Shown here piece by piece: positions 46,631 to 55,857 of a stretch of 64,000 nucleotides of DNA (within the stretch, counting starts at the first letter, position 1; the number at the start of each line of letters is the position of its first letter). The notes under the pieces are model-generated. The model was not told the origin of the DNA. It was given only the letters and a program-made list of their open reading frames with translations, and ran no database searches. This DNA is from Flavobacteriaceae bacterium R38 (GTDB taxonomy: Bacteria > Bacteroidota > Bacteroidia > Flavobacteriales > Flavobacteriaceae). A program made the position numbers and the translations under genes. The stretch lies in the NCBI GenBank assembly GCA_009901575.1, contig WXYP01000003.1, positions 248,001 to 312,000 on the forward strand, read 5' to 3'.

Positions 46631-46808
46631 TTATTTGCTGGACTGTCAATCCTTTACTTCCAATTAAAGTATTTTTAGCAAGAGTAAATTTATTACTTAT
46701 AACAGTAATAACGTTCTTAATTAATCTACGGAATTTTGCATTTGTGTAATAAGTAGAAACAATAAAAACTACAGAATAAAGTGCTAGAGCTATAATATAA
46801 TAATTCAT
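46623..46808 (-). CDS. small single-span membrane protein of unknown function
   Basis: A 61-residue protein with one N-terminal hydrophobic segment (YYIIALALYSVVFIVSTYY) followed by a basic stretch (KFRRLIKNVITVISNKF) and a polar tail. The 8-bp overlap with the cyclo-ligase gene supports a real, coupled gene. No family recognised; a chance frame remains possible. Confidence 0.5.
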   Translation of the reverse strand: MNYYIIALALYSVVFIVSTYYTNAKFRRLIKNVITVISNKFTLAKNTLIGSKGLTVQQINE

Positions 46809-46983
46809 GTGATAAAATTTGGGTAAGGCTAATATAGGAACTTTTTTTATATAAGCAAGTTAAAATGTTGAGTTTTTTCGATTAATGGTAAAAAATTAAC
46901 TTCTTTAAAAAACATATTATCAACTGCTTTTTAAAATCATTAATATAAAATGACTTCATTTAGGTGTAAAACCGAATTAATAT

Positions 46984-46991
46984 TAATTTTG
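46984..46991 (+). promoter_or_regulatory. -7 promoter box of uvrC, almost abutting the start codon
   Basis: TAATTTTG is a perfect TAnnTTTG match ending 7 bp before the ATG. Transcription would begin within a few bases of the ATG, predicting a leaderless or near-leaderless uvrC mRNA. Confidence 0.5.
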
Positions 46992-46998
46992 TTACCAT

Positions 46999-48786
46999 AT
47001 GAGTACTCCTTCTTTAGAATTGCAATTACAAACCCTTCCGGGGAGCCCTGGAGTGTACCAGTATTATGATAAAGAAGGGAAGATATTATATGTAGGTAAG
47101 GCTAAAAACTTAAAAAAAAGAGTTTCTTCTTATTTTCAGAAAAATCATGAAAATGGGAAAACCAGGGTATTGGTAAAAAAGATAGTTAGTATTAAACATA
47201 TTGTAGTACCTACAGAAACAGATGCCTTATTACTTGAAAACAATCTTATCAAAAAATACCAGCCGCGCTACAATGTGATGCTTAAAGATGATAAAACATA
47301 TCCGTGGATATGTTTAAAGAAAGAACGTTTTCCGAGAGTTTTTCAAACACGAAATGTGATTAAAGATGGTTCAGAATATTTTGGACCTTATACTAATATT
47401 AAAACAGTAAGAATACTGTTGGAGCTTATTAGAGGGCTATATCCATTACGTACATGTAATTACGATTTGTCCGAAGAAAAGATTAGTGCTAATAAATACA
47501 AAGTTTGCCTTGAGTATCATTTAGGAAATTGTAAAGCGCCTTGTGAAGGACTTCAATCTGTAGAAGAATACGATGAGCAAACCAAGGCAATACGCCAGAT
47601 TTTAAAAGGGAATTTTAAAGACTCTCTCTTACAGTTCAAAAGCCAGATGAAGGAGTTGGCTTCTGAAATGAAATTTGAAGAGGCGCAAAAAATTAAAGAG
47701 AAAATAGAAATCCTGGAGAATTATCAGGCCAAATCAACAATTGTAAACCCTAAAATCAGTGATGTTGATGTGTTTTCTATCGTTTCAGATGAGAGTTATG
47801 CCTATATCAATTTCTTGCAGCTTTCTTATGGGTCAATTATCAGATCTCATACCGTTGAAATAAAAAAGAAACTGGATGAAACTGATAAAGAACTCCTGGA
47901 GCTGACAATTACCGAAATAAGACAACGTTTTCATTTACAGTCAAAAGAGATTTATGTGCCATTTCTGGTAGATGTGCCTAAAGGAATCAAAGTGACAGTA
48001 CCTAAATTAGGAGATAAGAAACAGATTCTTGATTTGTCACACAGAAATGCTAAATTTTATAGACAAGAACGCTTTAAGCAAGTAAAAATAACAGATCCGG
48101 ACAGGCATGTAAAGAGGATTATGACTCAGATGAAAAAAGATTTGCGTTTGTCTGAAGAACCGAGACATATCGAATGTTTTGACAATTCTAATATACAAGG
48201 GACAAATCCGGTAGCTGCTTGCGTAGTTTTTAAAAATGGAAAGCCCAATAAAAAAGAGTACAGACATTATAATATAAAAACCGTAGAAGGTCCGGATGAT
48301 TTTGCTTCTATGGAAGAGGTAGTATTTAGAAGATATAAGCGTTTATTAGAAGAAGAACAGCCACTCCCTCAATTAATAGTAATAGATGGTGGGAAAGGAC
48401 AATTATCCTCTGCTTTAAAAAGTCTGGATCAATTAGAATTAAGAGGAAAAATAGCTATAATTGGAATTGCAAAACGATTAGAAGAGATTTATTATCCTGG
48501 CGATTCAATTCCGATGTATTTGGATAAGAAATCTGAAACCTTGAAGATTATACAACATCTTAGAAATGAAGCCCATCGTTTTGGAATTACTTTTCACCGT
48601 AATAAACGAAGCAATGCAGCAATTAATTCTGAACTGGAAATGATAGAAGGAATTGGAGAAAAAACAATAGTAGAACTTTTGAAACATTTTAAATCGGTTA
48701 AGAGAATTAAGGAAGCTACGTTAGAAAATTTAACAGCTGTAGTAGGGGCTTCAAGAGCACAAAAAATTTATACAAATTTTCATTAA
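46999..48786 (+). CDS. uvrC: excinuclease ABC subunit C
   Basis: A 595-residue nucleotide-excision repair nuclease. The N-terminal GIY-YIG domain is SPGVYQYYDKEGKILYVGKA (about 14-33). The UVR domain, for UvrB contact, is SEMKFEEAQKIKEKIEIL (about 218-235). The RNase H-like second nuclease includes CFDNSNIQGTNPVAA and LIVIDGGKGQLSSAL. A C-terminal helix-hairpin-helix (MIEGIGEKTIVELLKHF) completes it. It cuts on both sides of a lesion with UvrAB. Confidence 0.97.
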   Translation: MSTPSLELQLQTLPGSPGVYQYYDKEGKILYVGKAKNLKKRVSSYFQKNHENGKTRVLVKKIVSIKHIVVPTETDALLLENNLIKKYQPRYNVMLKDDKTYPWICLKKERFPRVFQTRNVIKDGSEYFGPYTNIKTVRILLELIRGLYPLRTCNYDLSEEKISANKYKVCLEYHLGNCKAPCEGLQSVEEYDEQTKAIRQILKGNFKDSLLQFKSQMKELASEMKFEEAQKIKEKIEILENYQAKSTIVNPKISDVDVFSIVSDESYAYINFLQLSYGSIIRSHTVEIKKKLDETDKELLELTITEIRQRFHLQSKEIYVPFLVDVPKGIKVTVPKLGDKKQILDLSHRNAKFYRQERFKQVKITDPDRHVKRIMTQMKKDLRLSEEPRHIECFDNSNIQGTNPVAACVVFKNGKPNKKEYRHYNIKTVEGPDDFASMEEVVFRRYKRLLEEEQPLPQLIVIDGGKGQLSSALKSLDQLELRGKIAIIGIAKRLEEIYYPGDSIPMYLDKKSETLKIIQHLRNEAHRFGITFHRNKRSNAAINSELEMIEGIGEKTIVELLKHFKSVKRIKEATLENLTAVVGASRAQKIYTNFH

Positions 48787-48903
48787 AAATGAGTATTTTC
48801 ATAAGATAAAACCAATATGATTAAAAAACCTATTAATTTAAAGTATAATACTTGTTTTAATTGTCAAAGATTCATCTGACTTCTAAAAAATAGAGATAAA
48901 CAA

Positions 48904-51123
48904 ATGAAAAAGCAATGGTTCGGGGTTTTGTTTTTAATGTTTACATTGATGCTTTCGGCACAAAAAAATGAAGAGAAAGATGTTAAGGTAGGTTTGGTTT
49001 TAAGCGGGGGTGGAGCAAAAGGATTTGCTCATATTGGTGCACTCAAAGTTCTTGAAGAAGCGGGAGTGCGTGTCGATTATATAGGCGGAACCAGTATGGG
49101 AGCTATTATTGGAGCGCTTTATGCCTCAGGATATACTGCAAATCAACTTGACTCTATTTTTAACAGTGTTAATTTTAATGAATTAATCCAGGATCAAATT
49201 CCAAGAGGAGCCAAAACTTTCTACGAAAAAGAAGACCAGGAACGGTATGTATTAACACTACCTTTTGATAAATTTAAAATACGTTTCCCTTCTGCAATTT
49301 CCAGAGGTCAAAATGTGTATAATTTATTATCCAGGCTATTGCAACACGTTAGTGATGTAGATGATTTTGATGAACTCCCTATTCCTTTTTTCTGTATTGC
49401 TACTAATGTAGAAACCGGAGAACCTGTACTTTTAGACAAAGGGTATTTGCCAGAGGTAATTAGTGCCAGTGGAGCTTTTCCTTCTCTTTTTGAACCCATT
49501 GAAATAGATGGAAAATTATTAATAGACGGTGGTGTCGTAAATAACTATCCTATAGATGAAGTAAAAGCAATGGGAGCAGATATTATAATTGGAGTAGATG
49601 TGCAGGATGATTTGGCAGATAGAGAAACTCTTACATCTGCAACAAGTGTCTTGTTGCAGATCAATAACTTCCGGACGGTTAACGATATGAAAATAAAATC
49701 TAAGCAAACAGATATTTATATCCAGCCGAATATTGAAGATTTTACAGTGATCTCTTTTAATGAAGGAAGAGAAATTATTGATGAAGGAGAAAAAGGGGCT
49801 ATTCTTAAAAAAGAAGAACTTATTGCATTGGCAAAAAAACAAAAGCCTTCTACCGCTGAGTCTATGCAAATGATCAATAATGATACATTAAGGATTAAAA
49901 AATTAACATTAGCAGGAAACGAAAAATATACGAGAGGATATATAAAAGGGAAACTTCGTTTAAAATTAGATGAAGAAATTACGTATGCTAAATTTGATCA
50001 ACGTATTAATAACCTTGCAGCCACTAATAATTTTGAAGGGATTAGATATCGACTTCTCCCATATGAAGATGGCCAGGAACTGTCTGTCAAGTTACGGGAG
50101 AAACCAAATACAACATATTTAAGGTTAGGGGTTCATTATGATGATTTGTATAAGAGTGCCGCTTTGGTAAATATCACTAAAAAACGTTTGTTTTTTAACG
50201 ATGATGTAGCCTCTTTTGATTTTATAGTAGGAGATAATATTCGATATAATTTTGAATATTATTTGGATAAAGGATTTTACTGGAGTTTTGGGATTAATTC
50301 AAGATTTAACAGTTTTGAAAAAGATGTGGATTTTGATTTTGCGCAACGTTTATTTGGACTTGAAGATGCGGGGATAAACCGGATAAATCTGGATGTTAAT
50401 GATTTTACTAATCAAATATATGTGCAAACCGTGGTTAGAGAAGAGTTTGCCTTTGGCCTTGGTGCAGAACACAAAAGCATCAGGTATGAATCTGGAACTA
50501 TTCTGGAAGGAGATGAGAATGTAGTATTTGAAAATAGTGATTTTGTTAGTGCATATGGATTTTTAAAACTGGATACTTATGACAATCGGTATTTTCCTAA
50601 AAAAGGACTCTTTTTTGATGGAGATTTTCATTTGTATTTATATTCTTCAGATTTTAAGAATCAATTTAACGAATATTCTATAGGTAAGGCAAAGATTGGA
50701 TTTGCAACTCCGATTATCAATAGACTAGCTTTAAACCTCACTACAGAAGGGGGATTTACTCTGGGAGCTTCAGAAATAAATACCTTCGATTTTATCCTTG
50801 GAGGGTATGGAAATGATTTTATAAATAATTTTACTCCCTTTTTAGGATATGATTTTCTTAGCCTTAGCGGAAATAGTTTTGTGAAAGCAACCGGAGTTTT
50901 AGATTATGAGTTCTTAGATAAAAATCATTTTAACTTTACTGTAAATGTTGCTAATATTGATGACAATATTTTTGAAAGCGGAGAGTGGTTTACTGCACCA
51001 GATTTTACAGGCTATGCCATAGGATATGGCTTGGAAACTTTTATAGGACCAACAGAAATAAAATATTCCTGGTCTCCGGAAGCCGGAGTACGATGGTTTT
51101 TTAATGTGGGTTTCTGGTTTTAA
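48904..51123 (+). CDS. patatin-like phospholipase fused to an Omp85-type beta-barrel
   Basis: A 739-residue protein with a signal peptide (about 1-20). The patatin domain has the oxyanion loop LVLSGGGAKGFAHIGAL (about 32-48), catalytic serine in GGTSMGAIIGALY (about 64) and catalytic Asp in IDGGVVNNYPIDE (about 207). Residues about 330-400 look like one POTRA domain (IKKLTLAGNEKYTRGYIKGKL). The remainder is a 16-strand Omp85 barrel ending in Phe (FFNVGFWF). This is the layout of type Vd/PlpD autotransporters, though it may remain cell-associated here. Confidence 0.92.
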   Translation: MKKQWFGVLFLMFTLMLSAQKNEEKDVKVGLVLSGGGAKGFAHIGALKVLEEAGVRVDYIGGTSMGAIIGALYASGYTANQLDSIFNSVNFNELIQDQIPRGAKTFYEKEDQERYVLTLPFDKFKIRFPSAISRGQNVYNLLSRLLQHVSDVDDFDELPIPFFCIATNVETGEPVLLDKGYLPEVISASGAFPSLFEPIEIDGKLLIDGGVVNNYPIDEVKAMGADIIIGVDVQDDLADRETLTSATSVLLQINNFRTVNDMKIKSKQTDIYIQPNIEDFTVISFNEGREIIDEGEKGAILKKEELIALAKKQKPSTAESMQMINNDTLRIKKLTLAGNEKYTRGYIKGKLRLKLDEEITYAKFDQRINNLAATNNFEGIRYRLLPYEDGQELSVKLREKPNTTYLRLGVHYDDLYKSAALVNITKKRLFFNDDVASFDFIVGDNIRYNFEYYLDKGFYWSFGINSRFNSFEKDVDFDFAQRLFGLEDAGINRINLDVNDFTNQIYVQTVVREEFAFGLGAEHKSIRYESGTILEGDENVVFENSDFVSAYGFLKLDTYDNRYFPKKGLFFDGDFHLYLYSSDFKNQFNEYSIGKAKIGFATPIINRLALNLTTEGGFTLGASEINTFDFILGGYGNDFINNFTPFLGYDFLSLSGNSFVKATGVLDYEFLDKNHFNFTVNVANIDDNIFESGEWFTAPDFTGYAIGYGLETFIGPTEIKYSWSPEAGVRWFFNVGFWF

Positions 51124-51331
51124 GGTTTTTATTGAAATCATATAAATATTTCCGATATTTGTATGAAGAGTTAAGTGAATTCTTTTTGTAACAATTAGTT
51201 ATACCTTGAGATAGATGACACTATTTTGGATAGATTTATTAGCGTATTTACATTTTCTTATCAAGCGAAATCCAGAGTAAGAAGGTTATTTTTTTGAGAA
51301 TTAAAAAAAGTATAACCTTTAAAATAATATC

Positions 51332-52489
51332 ATGCCTTTCTATCATAAATTAGGAGAAATTCCACCAAAAAGACATACCATTTTCAGAAAACCAAATGGA
51401 GACTTATATTATGAACAATTATTTGGAACCATTGGGTTTGACGGGATGGCTACCAATATGTATCATGAGCATAGGCCTACGCAGGTAAAAGAAGTTAAAG
51501 GAAGCTATAAGGTAGCTCCTAAAATTGCAATAGCGAATAATATTAAATCATATCGTTTTCACGGATTTAAAGTGAAACCCGAGAAAGATTATCTGGATAG
51601 TAGAAAAGCGGTTTTGACAAATAGTGATTGTACAATTATTTTAGCCGCTCCTACAACATCTCAAGATGCCTATTTCTACAAGAATGCAGATGAAGATGAA
51701 CTTATCTTTATTCATGAAGGTAGTGGAAAACTAAGAACACATTTAGGAAATCTGGATTTTAAATATGGAGATTACCTCTTAATCCCAAGAGGAACTATCT
51801 ATAAGATGGATTTTGATACCTCAGAGAACAGATTGTTTATTGTGGCTTCGAGAAGACCAATATATACTCCTAAAAGATATAGAAACTGGTTTGGACAATT
51901 ATTAGAACACGCTCCTTTTTGTGAACGAGACATCAGAAGACCAGAAGAATTGGAAACCTATAATGAAAAAGGAGATTTCTTAATGAAGGTTAAAAAACAG
52001 GATGAGATTTTTGATATGGTATATGCTACTCACCCATTTGATGTAGTAGGTTATGATGGTTACAATTATCCGTATGCCTTTTCCATTCATGATTTTGAAC
52101 CAATAACAGGTAGGGTGCATCAACCCCCTCCGGTACATCAAACTTTTGAAACCGATGCTTTCGTAGTTTGTAGTTTTGTTCCCAGATTGTATGATTACCA
52201 TCCGCAAGCTATTCCCGCGCCGTATAATCATAGTAATATAGATAGTGATGAGGTACTTTATTACGTAGATGGAGATTTTATGAGTAGGAATGATATTGAT
52301 AAAGGGCATATCTCACTTCATCCGGCAGGAATTCCTCATGGGCCACACCCGGGAGCTGTAGAAAGGAGTATTGGGAAAGTAAAAACAGATGAATTGGCTG
52401 TAATGGTAGACACATTTAAACCCTTACAAGTTACAGAAGAAGCTATGCAGATAGCCGATGATGATTATCATAAATCCTGGTTAGAATAA
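51332..52489 (+). CDS. hmgA: homogentisate 1,2-dioxygenase
   Basis: A 385-residue cupin-type non-heme iron enzyme opening the ring of homogentisate in tyrosine degradation. It starts PFYHKLGEIPPKRHTIF. Iron and active-site histidines fall in GRVHQPPPVHQTFE and in LHPAGIPHGPHPGAVERS near residue 330. It is shorter than the roughly 430-residue proteobacterial enzyme but keeps the active-site regions. It is followed by hppD, which makes its substrate. Confidence 0.92.
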   Translation: MPFYHKLGEIPPKRHTIFRKPNGDLYYEQLFGTIGFDGMATNMYHEHRPTQVKEVKGSYKVAPKIAIANNIKSYRFHGFKVKPEKDYLDSRKAVLTNSDCTIILAAPTTSQDAYFYKNADEDELIFIHEGSGKLRTHLGNLDFKYGDYLLIPRGTIYKMDFDTSENRLFIVASRRPIYTPKRYRNWFGQLLEHAPFCERDIRRPEELETYNEKGDFLMKVKKQDEIFDMVYATHPFDVVGYDGYNYPYAFSIHDFEPITGRVHQPPPVHQTFETDAFVVCSFVPRLYDYHPQAIPAPYNHSNIDSDEVLYYVDGDFMSRNDIDKGHISLHPAGIPHGPHPGAVERSIGKVKTDELAVMVDTFKPLQVTEEAMQIADDDYHKSWLE

Positions 52490-52626
52490 TGCTGAATTAT
52501 AGGATAGACATAACTGCTCACCTTAGAGCCATGTGGTAGCTTAAATTGTTTTTAAACGTATTAGAACAATTTGAAGAATAACGATTAACTTCTTAAAAGA
52601 GAGAAGTTTTTTAAAATAAAATCACA

Positions 52627-53766
52627 ATGGCAACAGATAAGACATCTTTAAAACTAGATAAAACAATTCCCGGTGCAGAAGATTTTCTTCCTTTGTTAGG
52701 GACAGATCATGTAGAATTATATGTAGGGAATGCAAAACAAGCAGCGCATTATTATCAATCGGCCTGGGGCTTTCAACCGGTAGCCTATGCAGGATTAGAA
52801 ACAGGAGTTAAAGATCGTGTTTCATATGTATTACAACAAGACAAGATACGATTGGTATTGACATCTCCACTGAAATCTGGAGGAGAAGTAAATCAACACA
52901 TAGATGCACATGGAGACGGAGTCAAAATGGTTGCGCTATGGGTAGATGACGCTACAAAAAGTTACAATGAAACCATAAAGAGAGGAGCCAAAAGCTATAT
53001 GGAACCTCAGAAAAAAGAAGATAAGGATGGGGAAGTTGTAATTTCGGGTATTCATACTTATGGGGAGACTATTCATCTATTTGTAGAAAGGAAAAATTAT
53101 AACGGAGCTTTTCTTCCTGGTTATAAAGTATGGAATCCTGACTATAAGCCTGCTTCTGTAGGATTAAAGTATATTGACCATATGGTGGGTAATGTGGGAT
53201 GGAATGAAATGAATAAATGGTGTGAATTCTATGCAAATGTTATGGGCTTTGCACAGTTGATTTCTTTTGACGATGAAGATATTTCTACAGAATACACTGC
53301 TTTAATGAGTAAAGTGATGAGTAATGGGAATGGAAGAATAAAATTCCCGATTAATGAACCTGCAGATGGTAGAAAAAAATCTCAGATAGAAGAATATATA
53401 GAATTCTATAATGGAGCAGGAGTGCAGCATATGGCATTAGCCACAGATAATATTATTGAAACCGTAACAGCTTTAAAGAATAGAGGTGTTGAATTTTTGT
53501 ATGTTCCTGAAAGTTATTACGATACCGTTTTGGATAGGGTGGGTGAAATAGATGAAGACCTGGAACCTCTTAAACAACTGGGAATTTTGATTGATCGCGA
53601 TGATGAAGGATATCTTTTACAGCTCTTTACGAAGCCGGTTTTAGATAGACCGACAATGTTTTTTGAAATTATTCAGCGAAAAGGAGCTCAATCTTTCGGA
53701 AAAGGGAATTTTAAAGCGCTTTTTGAAGCAATAGAAAGAGAGCAGGAAATGAGAGGTACATTATAA
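52627..53766 (+). CDS. hppD: 4-hydroxyphenylpyruvate dioxygenase
   Basis: A 379-residue enzyme of two VOC repeats. Iron ligands fall in YIDHMVGNVGWNEM (His, about residue 183), GVQHMALATDNI (His, about 266) and the C-terminal MFFEIIQRKGA (Glu, about 347). It converts 4-hydroxyphenylpyruvate to homogentisate. The order hmgA-hppD gives two consecutive steps of tyrosine catabolism. Confidence 0.96.
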   Translation: MATDKTSLKLDKTIPGAEDFLPLLGTDHVELYVGNAKQAAHYYQSAWGFQPVAYAGLETGVKDRVSYVLQQDKIRLVLTSPLKSGGEVNQHIDAHGDGVKMVALWVDDATKSYNETIKRGAKSYMEPQKKEDKDGEVVISGIHTYGETIHLFVERKNYNGAFLPGYKVWNPDYKPASVGLKYIDHMVGNVGWNEMNKWCEFYANVMGFAQLISFDDEDISTEYTALMSKVMSNGNGRIKFPINEPADGRKKSQIEEYIEFYNGAGVQHMALATDNIIETVTALKNRGVEFLYVPESYYDTVLDRVGEIDEDLEPLKQLGILIDRDDEGYLLQLFTKPVLDRPTMFFEIIQRKGAQSFGKGNFKALFEAIEREQEMRGTL

Positions 53767-53873
53767 AAAGCATAAAATGTTATAGAAAACTTAATAAATA
53801 GATGTAAAATGTATAAACTTAGTTATTAATATGTTAAACTTAATAAACGAGGTTTTAAATTTAAAAAAGTATG

Positions 53874-53881
53874 TACATTTG
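53874..53881 (+). promoter_or_regulatory. -7 promoter box of a non-coding unit
   Basis: TACATTTG is a perfect TAnnTTTG match, followed by GCACCCGC, a context I associate with stable-RNA and ribosomal promoters of flavobacteria. No protein gene follows closely. Confidence 0.5.
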
Positions 53882-53885
53882 CACC

Positions 53886-53990
53886 CGCAAAAGAGGTGGT
53901 GCTTTTTTGCAATCTAAAGTAAAGTTTTCATAAAATTAAGTTTTGGTTGGTTAGTTAAAAAGTCCGATTTAATAATCGGACTTTTTCGTA
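53886..53990 (+). ncRNA. candidate small RNA between hppD and the DUF3108 gene
   Basis: A unit of about 105 nt bounded by the box at 53874 and an intrinsic terminator (53957-53986: stem AAAAAGTCCGAT / ATCGGACTTTTT, loop TTAATA). Inside, GCACC/GGTGC and GCAAAA/TTTTGC can form competing hairpins. No open frame of useful length. It might instead be a 5' leader with an attenuator for the downstream gene, whose ATG lies 95 bp further. Confidence 0.45.
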
Positions 53991-54081
53991 TACAATTTTT
54001 TGGAACAGAAATTGTTTAACTATAGTGCAATGATTGAAATAATGAAGATGATTTTATTAATTTTATAGTCACCAAAAATTG

Positions 54082-54879
54082 ATGATGAAAAATTTAATTG
54101 GAATACTGTGCTTTTTGTGGTTGACAGGACTTAGTGCCCAGAATAATGACCTTCCGGAAAAATCGTTTAAATCCGGAGAGTGGTTTCAGTTCAGGATACA
54201 CTATGGGATTTTCAATGCGAGTTTTGCTACGCTTGAGGTAAAAGATGATAACCTGAACGGAAAATCGGTTCATCATGTAATTGGAAAAGGAAAAACAACC
54301 GGGATAGCAAGTTGGTTTTTTAAGGTTGATGATAATTATGAAACGTACATAGATAAAGAAGATAATAAACCCTATAAATTTATAAGGCAAATAAGTGAAG
54401 GAGGGCACACTAAAAATATAGAGATCAATTTTGATCACACTAATAAAGAAGCCTTTTATCACGATAAAAAAAGAAATAGGAAAAAAACAATTCCTATCAA
54501 TGAAGGAGTGCATGATATGGTATCTACTTTCTACTATTTGAGAGATAAAGTAGATATAGAAAAATTACAGGTAAATGATGAGTTTACGCTCGATATGCTG
54601 TATGATGATGACGAAACTTTTAAATTCAGGCTCAAATATTTGGGAAAAGACATCATTAGAACTAAATTTGGGAAAATTGAATGTTTGAAGTTCCGTCCTT
54701 ATGTTCAGTCCGGAAGGGTTTTTAAAGAACAGGAAAGTTTAACAGTCTGGGTTTCCAATGACCTAAACAAGATACCTATGAGAATAAAAGCAGATTTAGC
54801 CGTAGGTAGTATTAAAGCAGACTTACATGCTTTTAAAGGGCTTAAACATCAATTTAAGATTGTAGTTAAGAAGAGGTAA
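54082..54879 (+). CDS. DUF3108 domain-containing secreted protein
   Basis: About 265 residues with a signal peptide (MMKNLIGILCFLWLTGLSAQ). The mature part matches DUF3108: GEWFQFRIHYGIFNASFATLEV, then a long beta-rich domain with YKFIRQISEGGHT and IECLKFRPYVQSGRVF, and LTVWVSNDLNKIPMRIKADL near the end. Function unknown; probably periplasmic and possibly lipid- or envelope-related. It starts at ATG 54082 or 54085; the TTG at 54079 is unlikely. The next gene begins 5 bp after the stop. Confidence 0.85.
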   Translation: MMKNLIGILCFLWLTGLSAQNNDLPEKSFKSGEWFQFRIHYGIFNASFATLEVKDDNLNGKSVHHVIGKGKTTGIASWFFKVDDNYETYIDKEDNKPYKFIRQISEGGHTKNIEINFDHTNKEAFYHDKKRNRKKTIPINEGVHDMVSTFYYLRDKVDIEKLQVNDEFTLDMLYDDDETFKFRLKYLGKDIIRTKFGKIECLKFRPYVQSGRVFKEQESLTVWVSNDLNKIPMRIKADLAVGSIKADLHAFKGLKHQFKIVVKKR

Positions 54880-54884
54880 TTTTA

Positions 54885-55847
54885 ATGGAAATAGCATCTG
54901 ATATTGCTCAGCGTATCGAGAAACTTGAAGAAAAGTATAAAAATTCAGGCCAGGACTTGGGCTCTTATCTTGACGGATTACTTCATCAACGTTATCTCAC
55001 GTACTGGGATTATATTCATTTAGATACTCTTTTAAGCCTTCAGATTCCAAAAACATATTTTCCTGATGAGGAAATTTTTATCATGTATCATCAAATTACA
55101 GAGTTATACTTTAAGTTGATTATACATGAACAAAAGCAAATTATAGACGATAAACTTCAAAAGGCTTCTTTTTTTATTCAAAAGGTAAACAGGATTAATA
55201 ACTATTTTAAAGCATTGATATCTTCTTTTGAAATCATGATTAATGGGATGGAAAAAGAACAATTTTTGCATTATAGAATGTCATTACTTCCCGCCAGCGG
55301 TTTCCAATCTGCCCAGTACAGGATGATTGAGTTTTATGCAACGCCAATGGAGAACTTGACGCATTTTACTGTCAGAGATCAGATGTCAAATAAGAACTCA
55401 TTAGAAGAGCTTTATGAGAATGTGTATTGGAAAAAAGGAGCTACAAATACAGAGACTGGTGAAAAAACACTCACTTTAAAGCAATTTGAATATCGCTATA
55501 CCCCACGTTTTATGCGAATTACAAAATCTGTAAAAAAGTCTACCATTTACCACAAATATTTACAGTTACCTGAAAAAGAAAAAGAATCGCCTGTACTAAT
55601 TGAAGCTTTAAAATCGTTAGATGTTAATGCAAACGTTCATTGGCCATTAATGCACATGGGTTCTGCATATCGGTATTTGAGAAAAGAAAAGAATAATATA
55701 GATGCTACAGGCGGCACTAATTGGAAAGAATACCTGCCACCAAGTTTTCAAAAAGTTATCTTTTTTCCGGAGATATGGAATGAAGAAGAAAAGGAGAATT
55801 GGGGGAAACAATGGGTAGATCATATATTTAATCCTGAAAAAAAGTAA
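54885..55847 (+). CDS. tryptophan 2,3-dioxygenase family protein
   Basis: A 320-residue protein of the helical heme dioxygenase fold. Recognisable segments are LTYWDYIHLDTLLSLQIP (about 38-55), FIMYHQITELYFKLIIHEQ (about 65-83), LLPASGFQSAQYRMIEFYA, and WPLMHMGSAYRYL with a candidate heme-ligand histidine, then ATGGTNWKEYLPPS. It is divergent from classical KynA but keeps the core. Opening of tryptophan's ring to N-formylkynurenine is the likely reaction. It lies in a run with the DUF3108 and M23 genes. Confidence 0.87.
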   Translation: MEIASDIAQRIEKLEEKYKNSGQDLGSYLDGLLHQRYLTYWDYIHLDTLLSLQIPKTYFPDEEIFIMYHQITELYFKLIIHEQKQIIDDKLQKASFFIQKVNRINNYFKALISSFEIMINGMEKEQFLHYRMSLLPASGFQSAQYRMIEFYATPMENLTHFTVRDQMSNKNSLEELYENVYWKKGATNTETGEKTLTLKQFEYRYTPRFMRITKSVKKSTIYHKYLQLPEKEKESPVLIEALKSLDVNANVHWPLMHMGSAYRYLRKEKNNIDATGGTNWKEYLPPSFQKVIFFPEIWNEEEKENWGKQWVDHIFNPEKK

Positions 55848-55857
55848 TTTTGTTAAA

